A DNA stretch of 64,000 nucleotides from Gloeopeniophorella convolvens (GCA_022496205.1 WTXD01000043.1:124001-188000), one strand, 5' to 3'. Shown: positions 34,330 through 47,069, counted from the first letter of the stretch. Numbers and translations are program-made. The notes: a model not told the origin generated them from the sequence alone.

Positions 34330-35895
34330 TGAAGGAATACTGACAACTTACGTGGGATGTTACTGGGCCCTTTATAGCCTACGCTTTACAGAGTTTCGCA
34401 CGTTGAACCCCCCTTTGACGAACGAATTACATGAGAGTAGGCGTTAGTTAAGCTCCCTTCGTTTTAATCGCCGACTGGGCCGCTCCAAACGAGTCATTGC
34501 ATTCTACCCACAGTCAGGCTGAGTTGGGATTATACGTCACAGCAGAAAATCAAGACAAACCTAAGAAAATGTATCCCATGGGCGCTGCGAATAAGAGGGT
34601 GGTGTTATCTCTCTAGGCCCGATGAAGTGGAGCATATGCCCTGTCTTCAGAGATATGATGCTGTGATGCATGCGTCGAATCCCAACACGAAAGAGTAGAA
34701 GCCCTGATTACTGATGTGTCAGCGCATGTTACGCAGTGGACAGTGGGGTAATGCATACCGTTACTTGCGTGCTTGCTTCTATGCTGCACTCGACATCTCC
34801 GAGATCGAGGTCGTAGAACGGTTCGGTTGCTTATTCATCGCAGAGAGCCTTTACGCAAAAACGATAGCGTTTTCAGGTACGGAAGATGCGGCCGGAAGCG
34901 TCACCTATGACTGCTTGAGATTCAATACAACCTGGGAAGACAGAAGGTTAGTGGGGTGAAGCCAAATGCATCTTTTACTAAGCACTAACTAACCATTACG
35001 AGCCATTGGTGACGCACTCCCACTCTCATTGCGTGCTATAGTGACTAGCTAGGTCATCCGAGCTTCGGAGATATGCTTGAGAAAACCAGTTGCAGACCTA
35101 CTGGAGACGGTCCATTAACGTGTATATAACAATAGACTGAAACGCGAACACCTTCCAAGTCGGCGAAAACCCCCGCGATGGAACCCATACCAGGCCTTGA
35201 GAGGGTGGCGCAAGAGCAACACATCCAAAAGAAACGACAATTGCCGTAGTTGCCGACGCCGAGCCAGAGTCGGCTCAGCAATTGAGGATTTGAGAGACCT
35301 AACGTGTGTAACGAATTCTGAGATGGAGTATGCGGTAGACGGTCTGGCCGAAGACCTCGAGGTGTTGTCGTGCGGAATGCGGTATCACGAACACGAAGCG
35401 CGGCCATACTGAGCTTCGTTGTAGAAGTGGCAGTGGTCCATCGCAGTTTTCCTGACCCTCAATTGCCCAAACATCGATCCTTCAAGAGAACGCCGGAGGC
35501 GAAAGCGCCCTCCTACGGCCAAACTGGATCAAGCCTGATGACTGTCCCAGATACGGATGCATCAGTGGAGGAAAGGCGTGACGAATAGAATATCCTTTCT
35601 CGAAGGTATCAAAGCGCCGCCACTGAGAGAAGTCTCGCTTTTGCCAGTTGAGCACGGTTGTCGATTGTGAAAGATGCGGCGGCTTAACAGGATGTGACTG
35701 AACAGCATACAGATCAACTGCTGGTTTAAATTTCTTCCGTGGGGACAATGAGAACAGAAGTGACGACGGCGTGAGGTGATGTTGGAGGGAAGTCCTGCTG
35801 CCGGAATTGGTTCAGGCAAAGACGCGGGTCGCCGCACGGCCTCGAGGTGATCGAACTGAGCACGTCATAGTATATGATGAAAAGCACGTGCCATG
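34330..35895. other. 1.6-kb intergenic stretch
   Basis: Right of copy B's promoter I see only short frames without motifs (for example 34714-34959, 81 codons). Ends at tRNA-Gln. Confidence 0.5.
34371..34376 (-). promoter_or_regulatory. TATA box of O-methyltransferase B
   Basis: TATAAA on the minus strand, 42 bp before the ATG at 34329. Confidence 0.6.
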
Positions 35896-35978
35896 GCGCT
35901 ATAGTGTAGTGGCTATCACAACGGATTCTGACCATTGATCAATTTCCGTTAACCCAGGTTCGAACCCTGGTAGCGCCT
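35896..35978 (+). tRNA. tRNA-Gln (CUG anticodon) with an 11-nt intron
   Basis: A full cloverleaf can be drawn. Acceptor GGCGCTA pairs with TAGCGCC and the T arm is CCAGG-TTCGAAC-CCTGG. The anticodon stem ACGGA pairs with TCCGT across the loop, with CTG at 35929-35931. An intron of 11 nt (35933-35943) follows the base 3' of the anticodon, the standard nuclear position. The D-arm wording (TAGTGTAGTGG) is that of fungal tRNA-Gln. The discriminator is T at 35978. A T7 run follows as pol III terminator. Confidence 0.95.
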
Positions 35979-35981
35979 TTC

Positions 35982-35988
35982 TTTTTTT
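35982..35988 (+). terminator. RNA polymerase III terminator of tRNA-Gln
   Basis: Run of seven T residues directly after the tRNA. Confidence 0.85.
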
Positions 35989-36135
35989 CCTGTCCCCCAC
36001 TCCCTCACTTGAGGCCGCCGCTGAAATTGAAAGACGGCGCGATAAGTGGCTGATGCACTGAACGTGAACCCCGTTGTTCCCCCATTACGCATCAAAGTGC
36101 AAATCCGTTAGACCCGGCGTCGGAGGCGACTGGCG

Positions 36136-37811
36136 ATGGCACCGTTTTCTGGCAAGTGAGCCTACTGCCACTATAACGTTCGTGTAGCTGAGGTGATCTC
36201 CCGCAGTTGCAAGTCTGAAAGAGAGAAGCTCAAACACATTTGGCGCAGCGCGCAACAAGTTCTCTAGCGGCGCGCCTGGTGCTACCAAAGCGAAGCCTCC
36301 GCCCCCTCCTCCCCCTCGAAGATCGTCTGCCGCTACTGGGAGCGGCCCTAGTGCCATTTCTTTGCGCGCAGACGGTCCGGAATCGTCTGCTGACGCGGCT
36401 GAAGTCGACAGAATCGACTGGGCGAACCTGTCCAACGAGGACAAGCAAGTTTTCTTCACATGGCTCGACGAGTTCTTCGCGCGCTACTTGGACCTGCCTG
36501 TGCCCCCGCCCCGCATCTCTGTGGGCCCCTCGAAGAGCCCGACGCCGCCAACTCCGTCACCGCGGCCGTCACCATCGCTCCCACCCCGCAGAGATGTTCC
36601 TCGAGCAAGCGCGAGCCCGGGATTTGAGACCTCAAGCCACACATCACCTCCGCCACCACCCGTCCGCCGCAACCTGCCACCCATGTTATCACGCGAGCTG
36701 GTCAGTGTCTGCCATTCCAGAGAGCGACGCCACTGAACCTCCAACTGCAGCCGCCAAAGGTCAACCTTTCAACAAGGCCCTCCGGTACCAGCAACGCACC
36801 CCCACCTCCCCGTCCAAGTCCCTCTACAAGGCCCTCATACAGTTCAACTGGTCTGTTGCTCTCGCTCCAGCGTTTCATCTGTTCGCCTAACGTCCTTCTG
36901 CTTCAGCCGAAGATCTGCAAATGTCGTTCCCGCCTCCAACGCAGAACGGCTCTGCTGCCGCCGACCTGGCGGTATACATGCATCCCTCGACAGAGTGGGA
37001 GTCCGAGTGGTACGCGGGCGATTCGCCACTCCCTCCGCACCTCCAAGGCTCCCCAGAGCTCCGCTTCTCCGGCGCGTACGGCTTCCCCGATGGGCAAACA
37101 CGCGTCGCACGCGGCGTCATCCTCTTCTCGGACCTCAGCCTGTGCTGGTACTCTGTGAGCGCAGGCGGCGCGGGAGTTACGCGCTGGGCTCGCTTCCGCC
37201 CGCGGCCAGAGCCAATGTCCGCCGCAGCGCTTCAGCATGCCTCTGCGACGCATGGCGCAGCTGTCGCAGAGTTTGCGGAGCACGCACTCGCGTCCGGGCG
37301 GCCAGTTGCGCGTGGCGAGTGCTGGGACATCGCGCACGAGGCGCTTCAGGCCGCCGCGGCGCGCTGTGCACCGCGCGACGCACCGGTGCTCAGCACATCG
37401 CGCGCGCACGGGCATCTGCTCTTCTGCGGGCGCCCCGGCGCGGGGCGCTGGCGTGGCGGCGACGACCGCCTGCGCGCGGGCGATGTCGTCGAGTGGCGCA
37501 CGGTGCGCATCGGCACGGCGCAGCGCGGCGGCTACGCGATCCTGGGCAACCCGGATCACACCGCCGTGCTCGTCACGGACACCGTACCGCGCTGCGCTGT
37601 TGCAGACGGCGCGAGCGTGTCGCCTGCGGATATCGGCTCGCTGACTGTCGTAGAACAGTCTGCTGGGGTCGTGCCGAAGCGCGAGAGTTACGATCTCGCG
37701 AAGCTGCAGGAGGGCGAGGTCTGGGTGTACCGGCCCGTCGGGATGGTCGAGTATCTCGGTTCGACGCTCAGCGTTGATATACCCCCAGGGCTGGAGACTT
37801 TCGAGGTTTGA
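36136..37811 (+). CDS. BBC1/AIM3-type C-terminal domain protein
   Basis: Four exons: 36136-36151, 36207-36700, 36751-36850, 36907-37811 (504 residues). The first 16-nt exon is joined by a GC-AG intron (GCAAGT), the only join that gives 'MAPFSVASLKERSSNTFG' in frame. A Pro/Ser-rich region carries polyproline runs (likely SH3 ligands) around a short helical island 'IDWANLSNEDKQVFFTW'. The C-terminal ~220 residues match the fungal AIM3/BBC1 domain: 'ARGECWDIAHEAL', 'AHGHLLFCG', 'YAILGNPDHTAVLV'. This is a papain-like fold with Cys and His retained. Yeast Bbc1 and Aim3 act at cortical actin patches. I see no SH3 domain, so it is shorter than Bbc1. Confidence 0.8.
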
Positions 37812-38464
37812 TAATTCACATTGTAAGAGCATATTCCCCACGCCCACCATCCAACTCACACTGATTTACGCGCTAGGTGATTACGGGCGCGCCACGTCAT
37901 TGCAGCTCAAGAGTTCATGTATATGGGTCCATCACGGAGGGAGCAAGGGCCCGACTGGAAGGAGTGTCGTCGCGGGTTGTCCAAGCATCCGAGCCCAAAA
38001 CCCTGTCCGCGCTACAACGCAATACGAGTCGCCAGTGCTTATTGACGAGCTTCAATACTCCAGTTGATCAATGAAGTGGGCCCCTGTGATTTGGAAGGTA
38101 TCGGGAAGATGCCGCACAACTGGGCAGTCGACATGTCTACTTTACAAGATGACAGGAGTCCGCAGCTCATGAACTTTGTTTCATGAGAAACTATAAGGCG
38201 GGATCCCAACGGAGAATCATGCGTTCTTCGCCCGAATATCATGCGCGCACGGGCCGTGAGGTGACATAGCTGCGAATGTGGACCTATGTGAACGCACTTA
38301 ACGAGGACGGGACCGTGAGTTGTTGGGGAAGTTGAGGGTTATTACGTAAGTTGTTATGGGCGGCTCGGGAGTCATGTCCGTTCATTTTCTGGCGAAAAGC
38401 GCTCTTGCTCGCCGTCCACCACGTCCATCCCCTCCTCCCACTCTCTCACCAAAAGCCGCCCAGG
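37812..38464. other. 0.65-kb intergenic stretch
   Basis: 3' flank of the AIM3/BBC1-like gene and promoter of GGC1. Nothing else recognised. Confidence 0.5.
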
Positions 38465-39617
38465 ATGTCTCCTACGCTCGCCGTCAAAGGAAAGGAGTCC
38501 GGCACCGCGCGCATTCTCGGGTCTGGTACATCTGGTGCGTGCTACACCTGGCCGTTCCGCTCGGCGGCGGAGGAGTGCACATGCTGAACAGAGAACGTCC
38601 GTTTCGCAGGCGTCGCCGAGCTGCTCATTTTCCACCCGGTTGACACCATTGCCAAACGGCTTATGAGCAACAAAGCCAAGGTACGCACTGTCCTCCGAGC
38701 CGAACCCTCGCTGGCACCTTACTCTGAGAGCCATGACTCATACCCTGGGTTAGAACGTGTCGCTGTCTGGTCTTTCGCCGATCATCTTCCGGGACTACGC
38801 CACTGCACCCCTCGGTCGAAAGCTGCTCTCGCTCTTCCCGGGTCTTGGATACGCCGCCGGCTACAAGGTCTCACAGCGTATCTACAAGTTCGGCGGGCAG
38901 CCATGGATCAACGACGTTCTCTCGAAGAACTACAAGACCAACTTTACGAACGTCTTCGGCGAGCGCAAGGGCAAGATGATGATGCAGGCGACGTCAGGTA
39001 GCCTGACGGGCATCGGCGAGGTCGTCTTGCTCCCGCTCGATGCGCTCAAAATCAAGCGTCAGGTCAATCCTGAGGCTTTCCGCGGACGCGGCGTCGTGCG
39101 TATCTTCCTGGAGGAGGGGACAACGCTCTACCGTGGATGGGGCTGGACCATTGCGCGTAATGCACCGGGGTCGTTCGCGGTGCGTGTCTTCCTGTATGCA
39201 CCCGCACTCGTGTATTTATGCCTGGACCAGCTTTTTGGTGCGAGCGCGGTGACGAAAGACTATGTCCTTGGCGTATCGGATTACAGCAAGGCGACATGGA
39301 CGCAGAACTTCGTCGCGTCAGTGGCGGGCGCTGTTGCCTCCATTACCGTCGCTGCGCCGCTCGACACGATCAAGACGCGCATCCAAAACGCAAATTTCGA
39401 GCAGAAGACGAGCGGTGTTACCGTGATTCGCGACTTGCTGCGCGAAGAGGGGGCATCAGCACTCTTCAAAGGCCTCACGCCCAAGGTGCGTCCCAGGCAT
39501 GCCCTTGTCATGTCAAGTCGCTAATGGGCTATGCAGATCCTGGTCGTTGGCCCCAAGCTCGTGTTCAGTTACACTGTCGCGCAATCACTAATTCCCTGGT
39601 TTGCCGCATATGTCTAA
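38465..39617 (+). CDS. GGC1: Mitochondrial GTP/GDP carrier
   Basis: Five exons: 38465-38534, 38610-38680, 38754-39179, 39231-39485, 39537-39617 (300 residues). A mitochondrial carrier with three signature repeats: 'HPVDTIAKR', 'LPLDALKIKR', 'APLDTIKTR'. Close resemblance to the yeast Ggc1 (Yhm1) wording ('FPGLGYAAGYKVSQRIYKF', 'RGWGWTIARNAPGSFA', 'GLTPKILVVGPKLVFS') points to GTP/GDP exchange across the inner membrane rather than a generic carrier. Intron 3 (39180-39230) is 51 nt, has no stop in frame, and would insert 17 hydrophobic residues if retained. The carrier alignment argues that it is removed. Confidence 0.9.
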
Positions 39618-40984
39618 GTCATTCATAGACACACACATCTCGCTCTTCACCCCTTCACCTTCATCCACCACATAGAACTGCCCCGCTCATCTGTTTTGCA
39701 TATGTCTAGAGTACTAATGGGATTACTTTATCATGCATTCGTTTATTCGATGACCCACCGTTCAACGGAGCGTCTCCGACGCTACTGGGAACTATACTTC
39801 CACAAGCCTTCGACTAACACCGCATCGACCGAAAGTCCTTGTCAACCTCGTGCCGTGATAACTCCGCTCGTTCAGATCATTGGGGCCATTGTGTTCCTGA
39901 TCTTCAGAACATGAGCTTGTTGATAATCGCAGACTAGGCAGAGATCACCAGAGTGTAACCTTGTCATCTAGTCAGGTCGAGCTCTTGCAAGTATCCTAGT
40001 GTTGATGCATGACGCATTGTGATACGTGACTCTGTCTGATACCACGACTTGGGGCTTGGCCCGGCGCCGTTCAGATACGTAGTCGTGACACCACCACTGG
40101 TGGTGTCAACAATTCTTCCACCCCATCGATCCATCGAATATTTGAATACAGCGCCCACTATCGCCACTGGGTCATTTATCAGCACAAGGACCGTAGGGTA
40201 CACAAATATTTCTCCTTGAGCATACTTATTGTGGTTGCTACCTTGGTCCGAAGGTGACCGATGTTAATTAGACCTCCTTCTGTCATCTGAACACCTTCCT
40301 TTGCTTCCATTCATGCGCCCTGGAGGCTGGGATAGCCTGGGATGCGCTACGGCCCCGCTTATCACGGGCGCACATCATTTCCGCACCTTCTGAAGCCCGG
40401 ATTCTGCGCCCAATGACGCCTTCGCGCGCGCCAACACCCTGGCACGGACACGACAGGCGGGGCAAGTCGGACAAGATATCCCCGCGATAGTCGTCCTCCG
40501 GCTGGCACAATTGCACTGAACTCAACGCCTCCCAACGCGCACTGACATCAGCCTCAGCGTCACCGGCTTCCTCCGCGTGCTTTCTGGTTGTCGATGTACT
40601 AGCGTAGGGTACTTAATGCGAGATGATCCCGGGTAGCTCGACATGTGTGTGGTTCCGTCGGGTCTACCAAGTGCAAACCTAAGTAGGTCTGATCATGATT
40701 CACGCACGAGCTATTTACGTTTCCCAGCACGCGCACGCAAATCGACAGGTGACCGGTGACGCTCGTGGCGGGTGATATATTCCACACACTACTCCTGTCC
40801 GAGATCTCCGAAGGAAGAACGGCGCACAGCCAGCGCGCAATAAATAAGGACGTAATGATGGTCAGCTCACCAATGGAGTATATAGTACTGACTACTATAT
40901 GTGGGTGGTGCAGTGCGAGAGCGTACTAATGTCTTTACATAAGTTAATTCGTAGAAAGAGGAAACAAGAAAGGTGTCCTCGGAA
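39618..40984. other. 1.4-kb intergenic stretch
   Basis: Convergent 3' flanks of GGC1 and DUF6534 copy 2. Frames such as 40283-40525 (minus) have no motif. Nothing recognised. Confidence 0.5.
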
Positions 40985-42684
40985 CTATGAGTACGTCCTT
41001 GGAACGGATGGTGGCGACGGCAGTGGACGTGGGCTGAAATCGGATGACCCAGGCGAGCTCGACACTTCACTGTAGTGGAGCTGGGCTGGTTGCACGGGCG
41101 GGCTCGGTGCATCAGTATATCCGATGTGTACCACCTGTTGCCGCCGCGTATCTGCGTAGTCCAACCGGATGGCCGATTCAGCCTTCGGGAGTGACTCGAA
41201 CTGATCCATCGAGCGTTGTAACGTGCCGCTGACGCGCGGAGGAGCGAATCGCGCTACCGGCTGGCTGTCGGCGAGGGTCGTGTCGTGGCTGCTGGGGTTG
41301 CGGACGTGCGTTCCGTGACGGAAGGATATGCGATTGTTGAATGTAACAAGAAGCGTGTTTGAGTAGCTGCATCAAAACGGTAAATCTCACTGCCGAACAG
41401 ATGCGAGATAAAGGACTAACATTTTGCCGAGCACTGCTGTTGGACAGTAGAAGTAGTTATGGTGCGGCCATCCCACAAACATGACAAGGGCAACAATCGC
41501 GACGGTGGCTATGAGACATTAGGATTGGTGCCGAGCACAGAGAATAATCCATCTCACCGGATGCTGCATTCGTTTCAATGGTTAGACGAACAATCTTCGC
41601 CAATATGCTGTTCGACGAGAACTGATACTCCTGCTTCCGGGACCGAAGAAGCTGACAGAAAGGCGTTAGGCAGGTGGTTACTCAGTGATGGTTGAGTAGG
41701 TACATACCAAGTAGGTCATCGAAACTGCAATCAAAACATCCGCCACGGCATCACCGATAAGCCACACCTGATCACTGGATATTAGATCTTCTTACCCCTT
41801 GTTTCAGAGAGTAGTTGCCAACATACGTAGACATACGCAATTGCACGATGCGACTTCGAGAAATGACCGTAGATATGTCCCTAACCAAATATCGGTCAAT
41901 ACAGCATGTCCGGAGTGGATCCGACAGGAAAAATGCGGACCTTGACCCCACCAACTATGCCCGCGATTGCTTGCGAAGCTGAAATCTGCCCAACGATGTC
42001 AGATGCATGTCAAACAGATTCAGGTGTTCTCCAACTCACGCCTTCGATGGCGACAATAAGCCACCACAATGACTTTTCGAGCACCCAGATACGGTAGGCG
42101 AAAAATGACTGGATGACAAATGACACAAAGGAGGCGATGATGGGCACGTCGACAAAGGAGATGTATGGGTTGTCCAAGCGTATCACGTTGCCGAAGCCGT
42201 CCGCAAACCAGTAGAAGATGTCGGCCGCCGTCAGTGCAGTTTGCACGGTTTCAAGAATGAAGACAGAATACACTAATGCATAAATTGTTCAGCAAACCCT
42301 GCGCCCAGACGGACGCGGACTCACCAAGAAACTTGATCGCTCGTTTGTCGTCAGGAAAATAATAACTATACAAGTCTGTCAAGGAGGTCAGAGCGAGGTT
42401 TGACACCGAGGGATGGTGTGAATCTTACAAACTTGAACTAGGAGGATGCCGTACATGCACCAATTGAATAACGTCCCCAAGAGCTGAGAAACATATGTTG
42501 AGCCATGACGAGACGTCAGAGACGTGGAAAACCAACAATGGGTGCCGTGCTGAGGGGGTTGTAAGGAATCAATTTTCGGTAGATGTAATGAGTATTCAGG
42601 TACTCACCCTTCAGCGATATTGGGAGGAACCGGGGGTAGCGCGCCTGGGACAAGCGGAGGAAGACTCGAAGTAGGCGTGGACAT
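40985..42684 (-). CDS. DUF6534 multi-pass membrane protein (copy 2)
   Basis: Eleven exons: 42684-42608, 42549-42537, 42483-42429, 42375-42325, 42272-42040, 41985-41941, 41880-41827, 41767-41708, 41651-41558, 41508-41421, 41366-40985 (383 residues). The core is 'ILETVQTALTAADIFYWF' then 'SFFAYRIWVLEKSLWWL', 'VWLIGDAVADVLIAVSMTY' and 'YSNTLLVTFNNRISFR'. Exon 10 is 88 nt, exactly the sum of three exons (44+23+21) in copies 1, 3 and 4, so two neighbouring introns have been lost precisely. Function unknown. It lies between O-methyltransferase B and the P450. A TATATAA element lies at 42812-42818. Confidence 0.9.
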
Positions 42685-44351
42685 GACGGTCGTTACTGGT
42701 TCCTTGGGGAAATGGAGGTGGATGGGGAACAAAGGTCGCGTAGAGGACGACCCTGTACTTTTCGTGATCGTAAGAGATGGGAGGAAATCACCCAGCGCCC
42801 CAGAGCCAAAGTTATATATCGGAAGCGAGCTAGACCCATCCCCGCGCCACCGTAAGCGGTGCCATGCGTCACGCGAATGGGCGCACACTGGGCGAGCCAG
42901 ATAAGGTGCACAGCGCCTCAGACCTCTTGCCGCATCCAGTAAAAGCTGTTATAAATAACCGCCATGAGCGCCGGCGCGCCATTCAGCGGTTGGTCGTGTT
43001 TGGTTTCATGCTATGCCGCTGTGTGCCAAGGATGTTCGCGTCGCGGGTGAACCAGCTTGCTCGCCAGCGTAACACGTCGAAAACGGCACGTTTCATGGTG
43101 GTAGCAAGTCGTCCGCCGCAGGAGCATACAGATTATCACGAGACCACGGCATTGGAGCGCGATATAATGAATATCCGAATGGCAAGGTCTTGTGATAACC
43201 AAAGGGATCCAAGTATACAACATCACTGATGGACCGATGGGTATGCATGTGTGGGTAAGCAGTGTGAGTGTGGGGGCGTCGAATGAAACAAGCTCTATGA
43301 CGCCTGACCTCCCGGCACCCAACGGCTGATGCGCCTCCTCACCGTCTCTGAGCTGAGCCTCGCAAGCAGTCGTCAGCCAGATTAGTACCTAAGAGCATGC
43401 CCGTATCTGCAAAAGTTCTGTCCCGTGGATAATAAGATTAAAAGGGCCGGCTGGAACGTACCTCGAAAGACGGACAGATCTAATCGAAACATAGGGGTCC
43501 CCTGCACGTAGTTGCATTGAACCTTCAGCTTCAGAACCTGAGCATTTGACGGCAAAGAACTGTGTATGAAAACTGCATCGACATGCAGGTATACCACAGC
43601 CATCAGGGCGACGCAGGCACTGCTTCGTGGGCCATCCACACGTTGAAGGCGTTCATTTACCAGTGGCCGTGAGCTAGTCGACTTTTCTCTTGCAGTGCGA
43701 CTGACGCAACACGCGACACATCTCAACGTTGGGTGTCGAACAGGGTGTATAGGCACGGTCGTGAGGGTAGTGTTGAAGGCCGTGTATGTGATCGGGCTCA
43801 GTGCAACAGGCACACGGTGTCGGACACCAGCCTCCGGGCGCGGGTGTCGGGACCGGCAGCGGGCCGTTCGACGCGTCTCTTGATCTTGATCTTGAGATTG
43901 ATAGTCAGGTGTGGGAAAGTTACGGGATCTACCGCCTGGCCTGGGGAAGGGAAGCCAGCTGGTTTCCCGCTGATTGAGGAAGCCGCGGCTAGCGCGAACG
44001 ACTCGTCCGAGGGACCCGGTGAAGATCGACCTCGCCGGAACTAGGTACACGCGTCGATGCTCTTTAATGAGGCTTGCTATACCTAATTCCGACCCCAAGG
44101 GTCAACCGGTCACCGGTCACGCGCGTGGCACGGCCTAACAGAATGCCCCCAGACGCGATATCTCAGGCCTCAGCGCTCAGGGTCGCTCAGCTCTCGAGTG
44201 GCGCTTGTCGGATCACCCTTGCCTCATTCCAGACCTCCTGCCGGGGCGCCTGGCTACCTTGCGTAAAAGCCTCGTCTGCGGTCGAACACATGAGCCTACC
44301 CGTCGCCGTCGATCCACCAACCCTCGCCGGGACGCACTCGTTTCCGCCCAC
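42685..44351. other. 1.7-kb divergent intergenic region, DUF6534 copy 2 / P450
   Basis: Contains promoters for both divergent genes. A long minus frame (43382-44098) opens with TTG and its internal part shows no family motif, so it was not called a gene. Confidence 0.45.
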
Positions 44352-46403
44352 ATGACGCCTTCTGCTCTCCATACTGGAAGCATCGCGCTCCTTGGACTCC
44401 TTGTGATTTCATGGGCTTTTCATCGGCGTCGACGCTTACCTCCAGGGCCGTATGGGCTTCCCCTGCTAGGAAACGTGATCGGGCTGCCCAAGGAGTATGA
44501 GTGGTTGCACTGGGCAAAGTTCAAGGACACCTACGGTGCGTATTCAACCTATACTCCCCATCTCCTTATTGATACCACGGCGCTGGCCATTATCAGGTCC
44601 CGTCAGCTCCGTGTGCATCATGGGCCAGCCTATCATACTCCTCAATTCCCTGAAAGCCTGCGAAGATCTCCTCGAGAAGCGCTCTTCGGTCTATTCGGGC
44701 CGACCTGTTCTTCAGTTTGCTGGCGAGATGTAGGATATCCGGCCATTGTCTCACTCGTGGCGCTGATTAAGCAAACCTTCGACGAATAGGATCGGTTGGA
44801 ACCTACAAATGATACTGAGCCCATACAATGATCACTTTCGATCCATGCGAAAGCTTGTGGCCCGTCATATTGGCACAAATGTTGCTATCACCAAATTCCG
44901 GCCTATACAACAACTTGAGATGCGATACTTCCTCGCTCGAGTTTGCGAGGATCCAGAAAACTTCCTCAAAGATATCCGTCTGTAAGTGTCGAAAAACATC
45001 CGAGGGCTACTGAAACGGCTCACACTCCCGCAGAATGACGGCAGCCGTGTTCCTGAAGATGTCATATGGCTACACTGTTGAGCGCAAAAAGCCTGACCCC
45101 TTGATCACCCTCATTGATACCGCCGCACATGAATTCTACGTCGCAACGCTCCCGGGAGCCTGGCTTGTCGACTCTTTTCCATTCTGTCAGTTTATTCCAC
45201 GGAGTGAGCCTCGCTACGAACGCTCGTCTGACTCACTTTCTCGATTAAAGTGAAACGTCTTCCTTCGTGGATGCCTGGCGCTGGGTTCAAGCAAGTCGCA
45301 GAGCGGTACCGGCATACGAACATGGAACAAACCCTACAACCTCTGGCGTTCGTTCAGCGTCGTGTGGCGAGTGTCGCTCCCTGCATATTGCAATCATTCT
45401 CTGACTGCAGCGCAGGCCGATGGAACTGCAATCCCGTCGTTCTCTTCTGCGCTCTTGAAGGGAGACCTCACCCCTCTAGATGCGGAAACTCTACCTTTCG
45501 CAGCGGCATCACTCTTCGGAGGTGGAACAGATACCGTATGTTCACTTGTTCTGTCGTCGTTAAAATAAGAGTCATTGTAGCCAAATGGTGGTGATTAGGT
45601 CGTCGCCACGACCAGCACATTCGTGCTTGCGATGGTCCTATTTCCTGAGGTCCAACGCAAGGCGCAGGAAGAAATCGACCGCGTGGTGGGACAGCACCGC
45701 CTTCCGAATTTCGACGATCGCGAACACCTACCCTACCTTGCAGCAGTGTACAAGGAGCTCCTGCGATGGCACGTTATCGGTCCCATGGGTGCGGACTTGT
45801 TCCCACCAGTGTACCAGGAAATCTGATTCCTGGCTCGGCAGGGATCCCACATTCTACAACCGCGGACGATTGGTATGATGGATACTTCATTCCCAAAGGT
45901 TCCCTGGTCATGAGTAACCTCTGGCGAGTGCTATCGCGCCATGACAATGGTGTTGTACTGCTGATGGCTATTGAGCAGGCAGATAGCCAACGACCCGGAC
46001 ATCTACGAAGATCCGTCTGCCTTCCTACCAGAGCGCTTCCTTGGCGCAGACAGCGCCCTCGACCCACATGAATTTGTGTTCGGATTCGGACGTAGGGGCT
46101 GCCCTGGCCAGGCCCTCGCAGACGCGAGTGTATATATGTTTATGTCCGCAAGCCTCGCAACGCTCAACTTTGCGCCCACACCTGAGGGTGCGCCCATGCC
46201 AGAGTTCTTCTCTGGCACCGTAAGGTGAGTGCCTGATTACGCTTCAATAAGGCTCGCTCTCTGGGTTGGTAATACTAATGCAACGATAATGCAGTCATCC
46301 GAAGCCGTTTAAATGCAGAATCGAGCCACGCTCGCCCGATACGCTGCACGCGATCCGCGCAGTTTATACCGAGCATCCTATTAAGCCCGCCTCGCGGTTG
46401 TAG
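44352..46403 (+). CDS. Cytochrome P450 monooxygenase
   Basis: Ten exons: 44352-44535, 44597-44729, 44790-44981, 45034-45185, 45251-45361, 45411-45535, 45599-45788, 45842-45927, 45983-46224, 46295-46403 (507 residues). A single N-terminal membrane anchor ('[19 protein letters not shown]') precedes the Pro-rich hinge '[16 protein letters not shown]'. The oxygen-binding helix I has 'GGGTDT' (about 294-299). ExxR is in 'YKELLRW', PERF is in 'FLPERFLG', and the heme loop '[10 protein letters not shown]' has the ligand Cys431. This is a microsomal class II P450 of a type expanded in Agaricomycetes; its CYP family cannot be assigned by eye. It neighbours O-methyltransferase C, suggesting hydroxylation followed by methylation. 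The exon 5/6 junction could shift by one codon. Confidence 0.92.
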
Positions 46404-47069
46404 GCTGTGTATCAGACGATGCCTGTACCTATGCGCTCGACGACCGCTTGCACAATTACATACGCATCATTGGGAACTGAATTTACCGACGCCCAAGAGT
46501 TAGCGGTGTGTTATGGGCACGATGCGCGACAAACCCGGCAGGGATTGGCCACGTGTGGGTGTCATCTGGATGGTGCGTATGATAGAAGCTGCATATGTTG
46601 GGTCATTTGTCCTGTTTGATCTGCTGGGCGCAAAGCGGGCGTTACATGTGCGCTCACGCCGGTAATTATGTTATTCGCCTGAGCAATCTCAACCGCGCTG
46701 AGCGGTACATATGCAATATAGCTTTATGCCTTTCGCCACACTAGTGGCCTTGTTGCAACGTGGCTAAATCCACTTATCTTGGCTCCGTAGAAAGCCGTCG
46801 GGGTCAAGTCTGGTCAAGTTGGGGTCAACAGATGATTTATTTTGCAATCCGGGAAGCCAGAGATGATTGGGACAGGCACGGTCTGCCATGAGGTCACGAT
46901 CTACCCTTTCCCTTTACGTAACATATACAAGCCACTGCGGCGGGCATCACACGCTTCTGCAAACATACAGGGATCCGCCGGAGGTCCATCACCCCATCAT
47001 CAATCATCTCGTAAAGCGCCAAACACGCATCCGATCACCGCGAATCTTTGGCCACGACGCACGGAATAC
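46404..47069. other. 0.67-kb convergent intergenic stretch
   Basis: 3' flanks of the P450 (+) and O-methyltransferase C (-). A 70-codon frame at 46407-46619 has no motif. Confidence 0.5.

Noticed and set aside
43382..44098. 238-codon minus-strand open frame
   Set aside because: Opens with TTG, shows no family motif and no splice context, and lies in a divergent promoter region.
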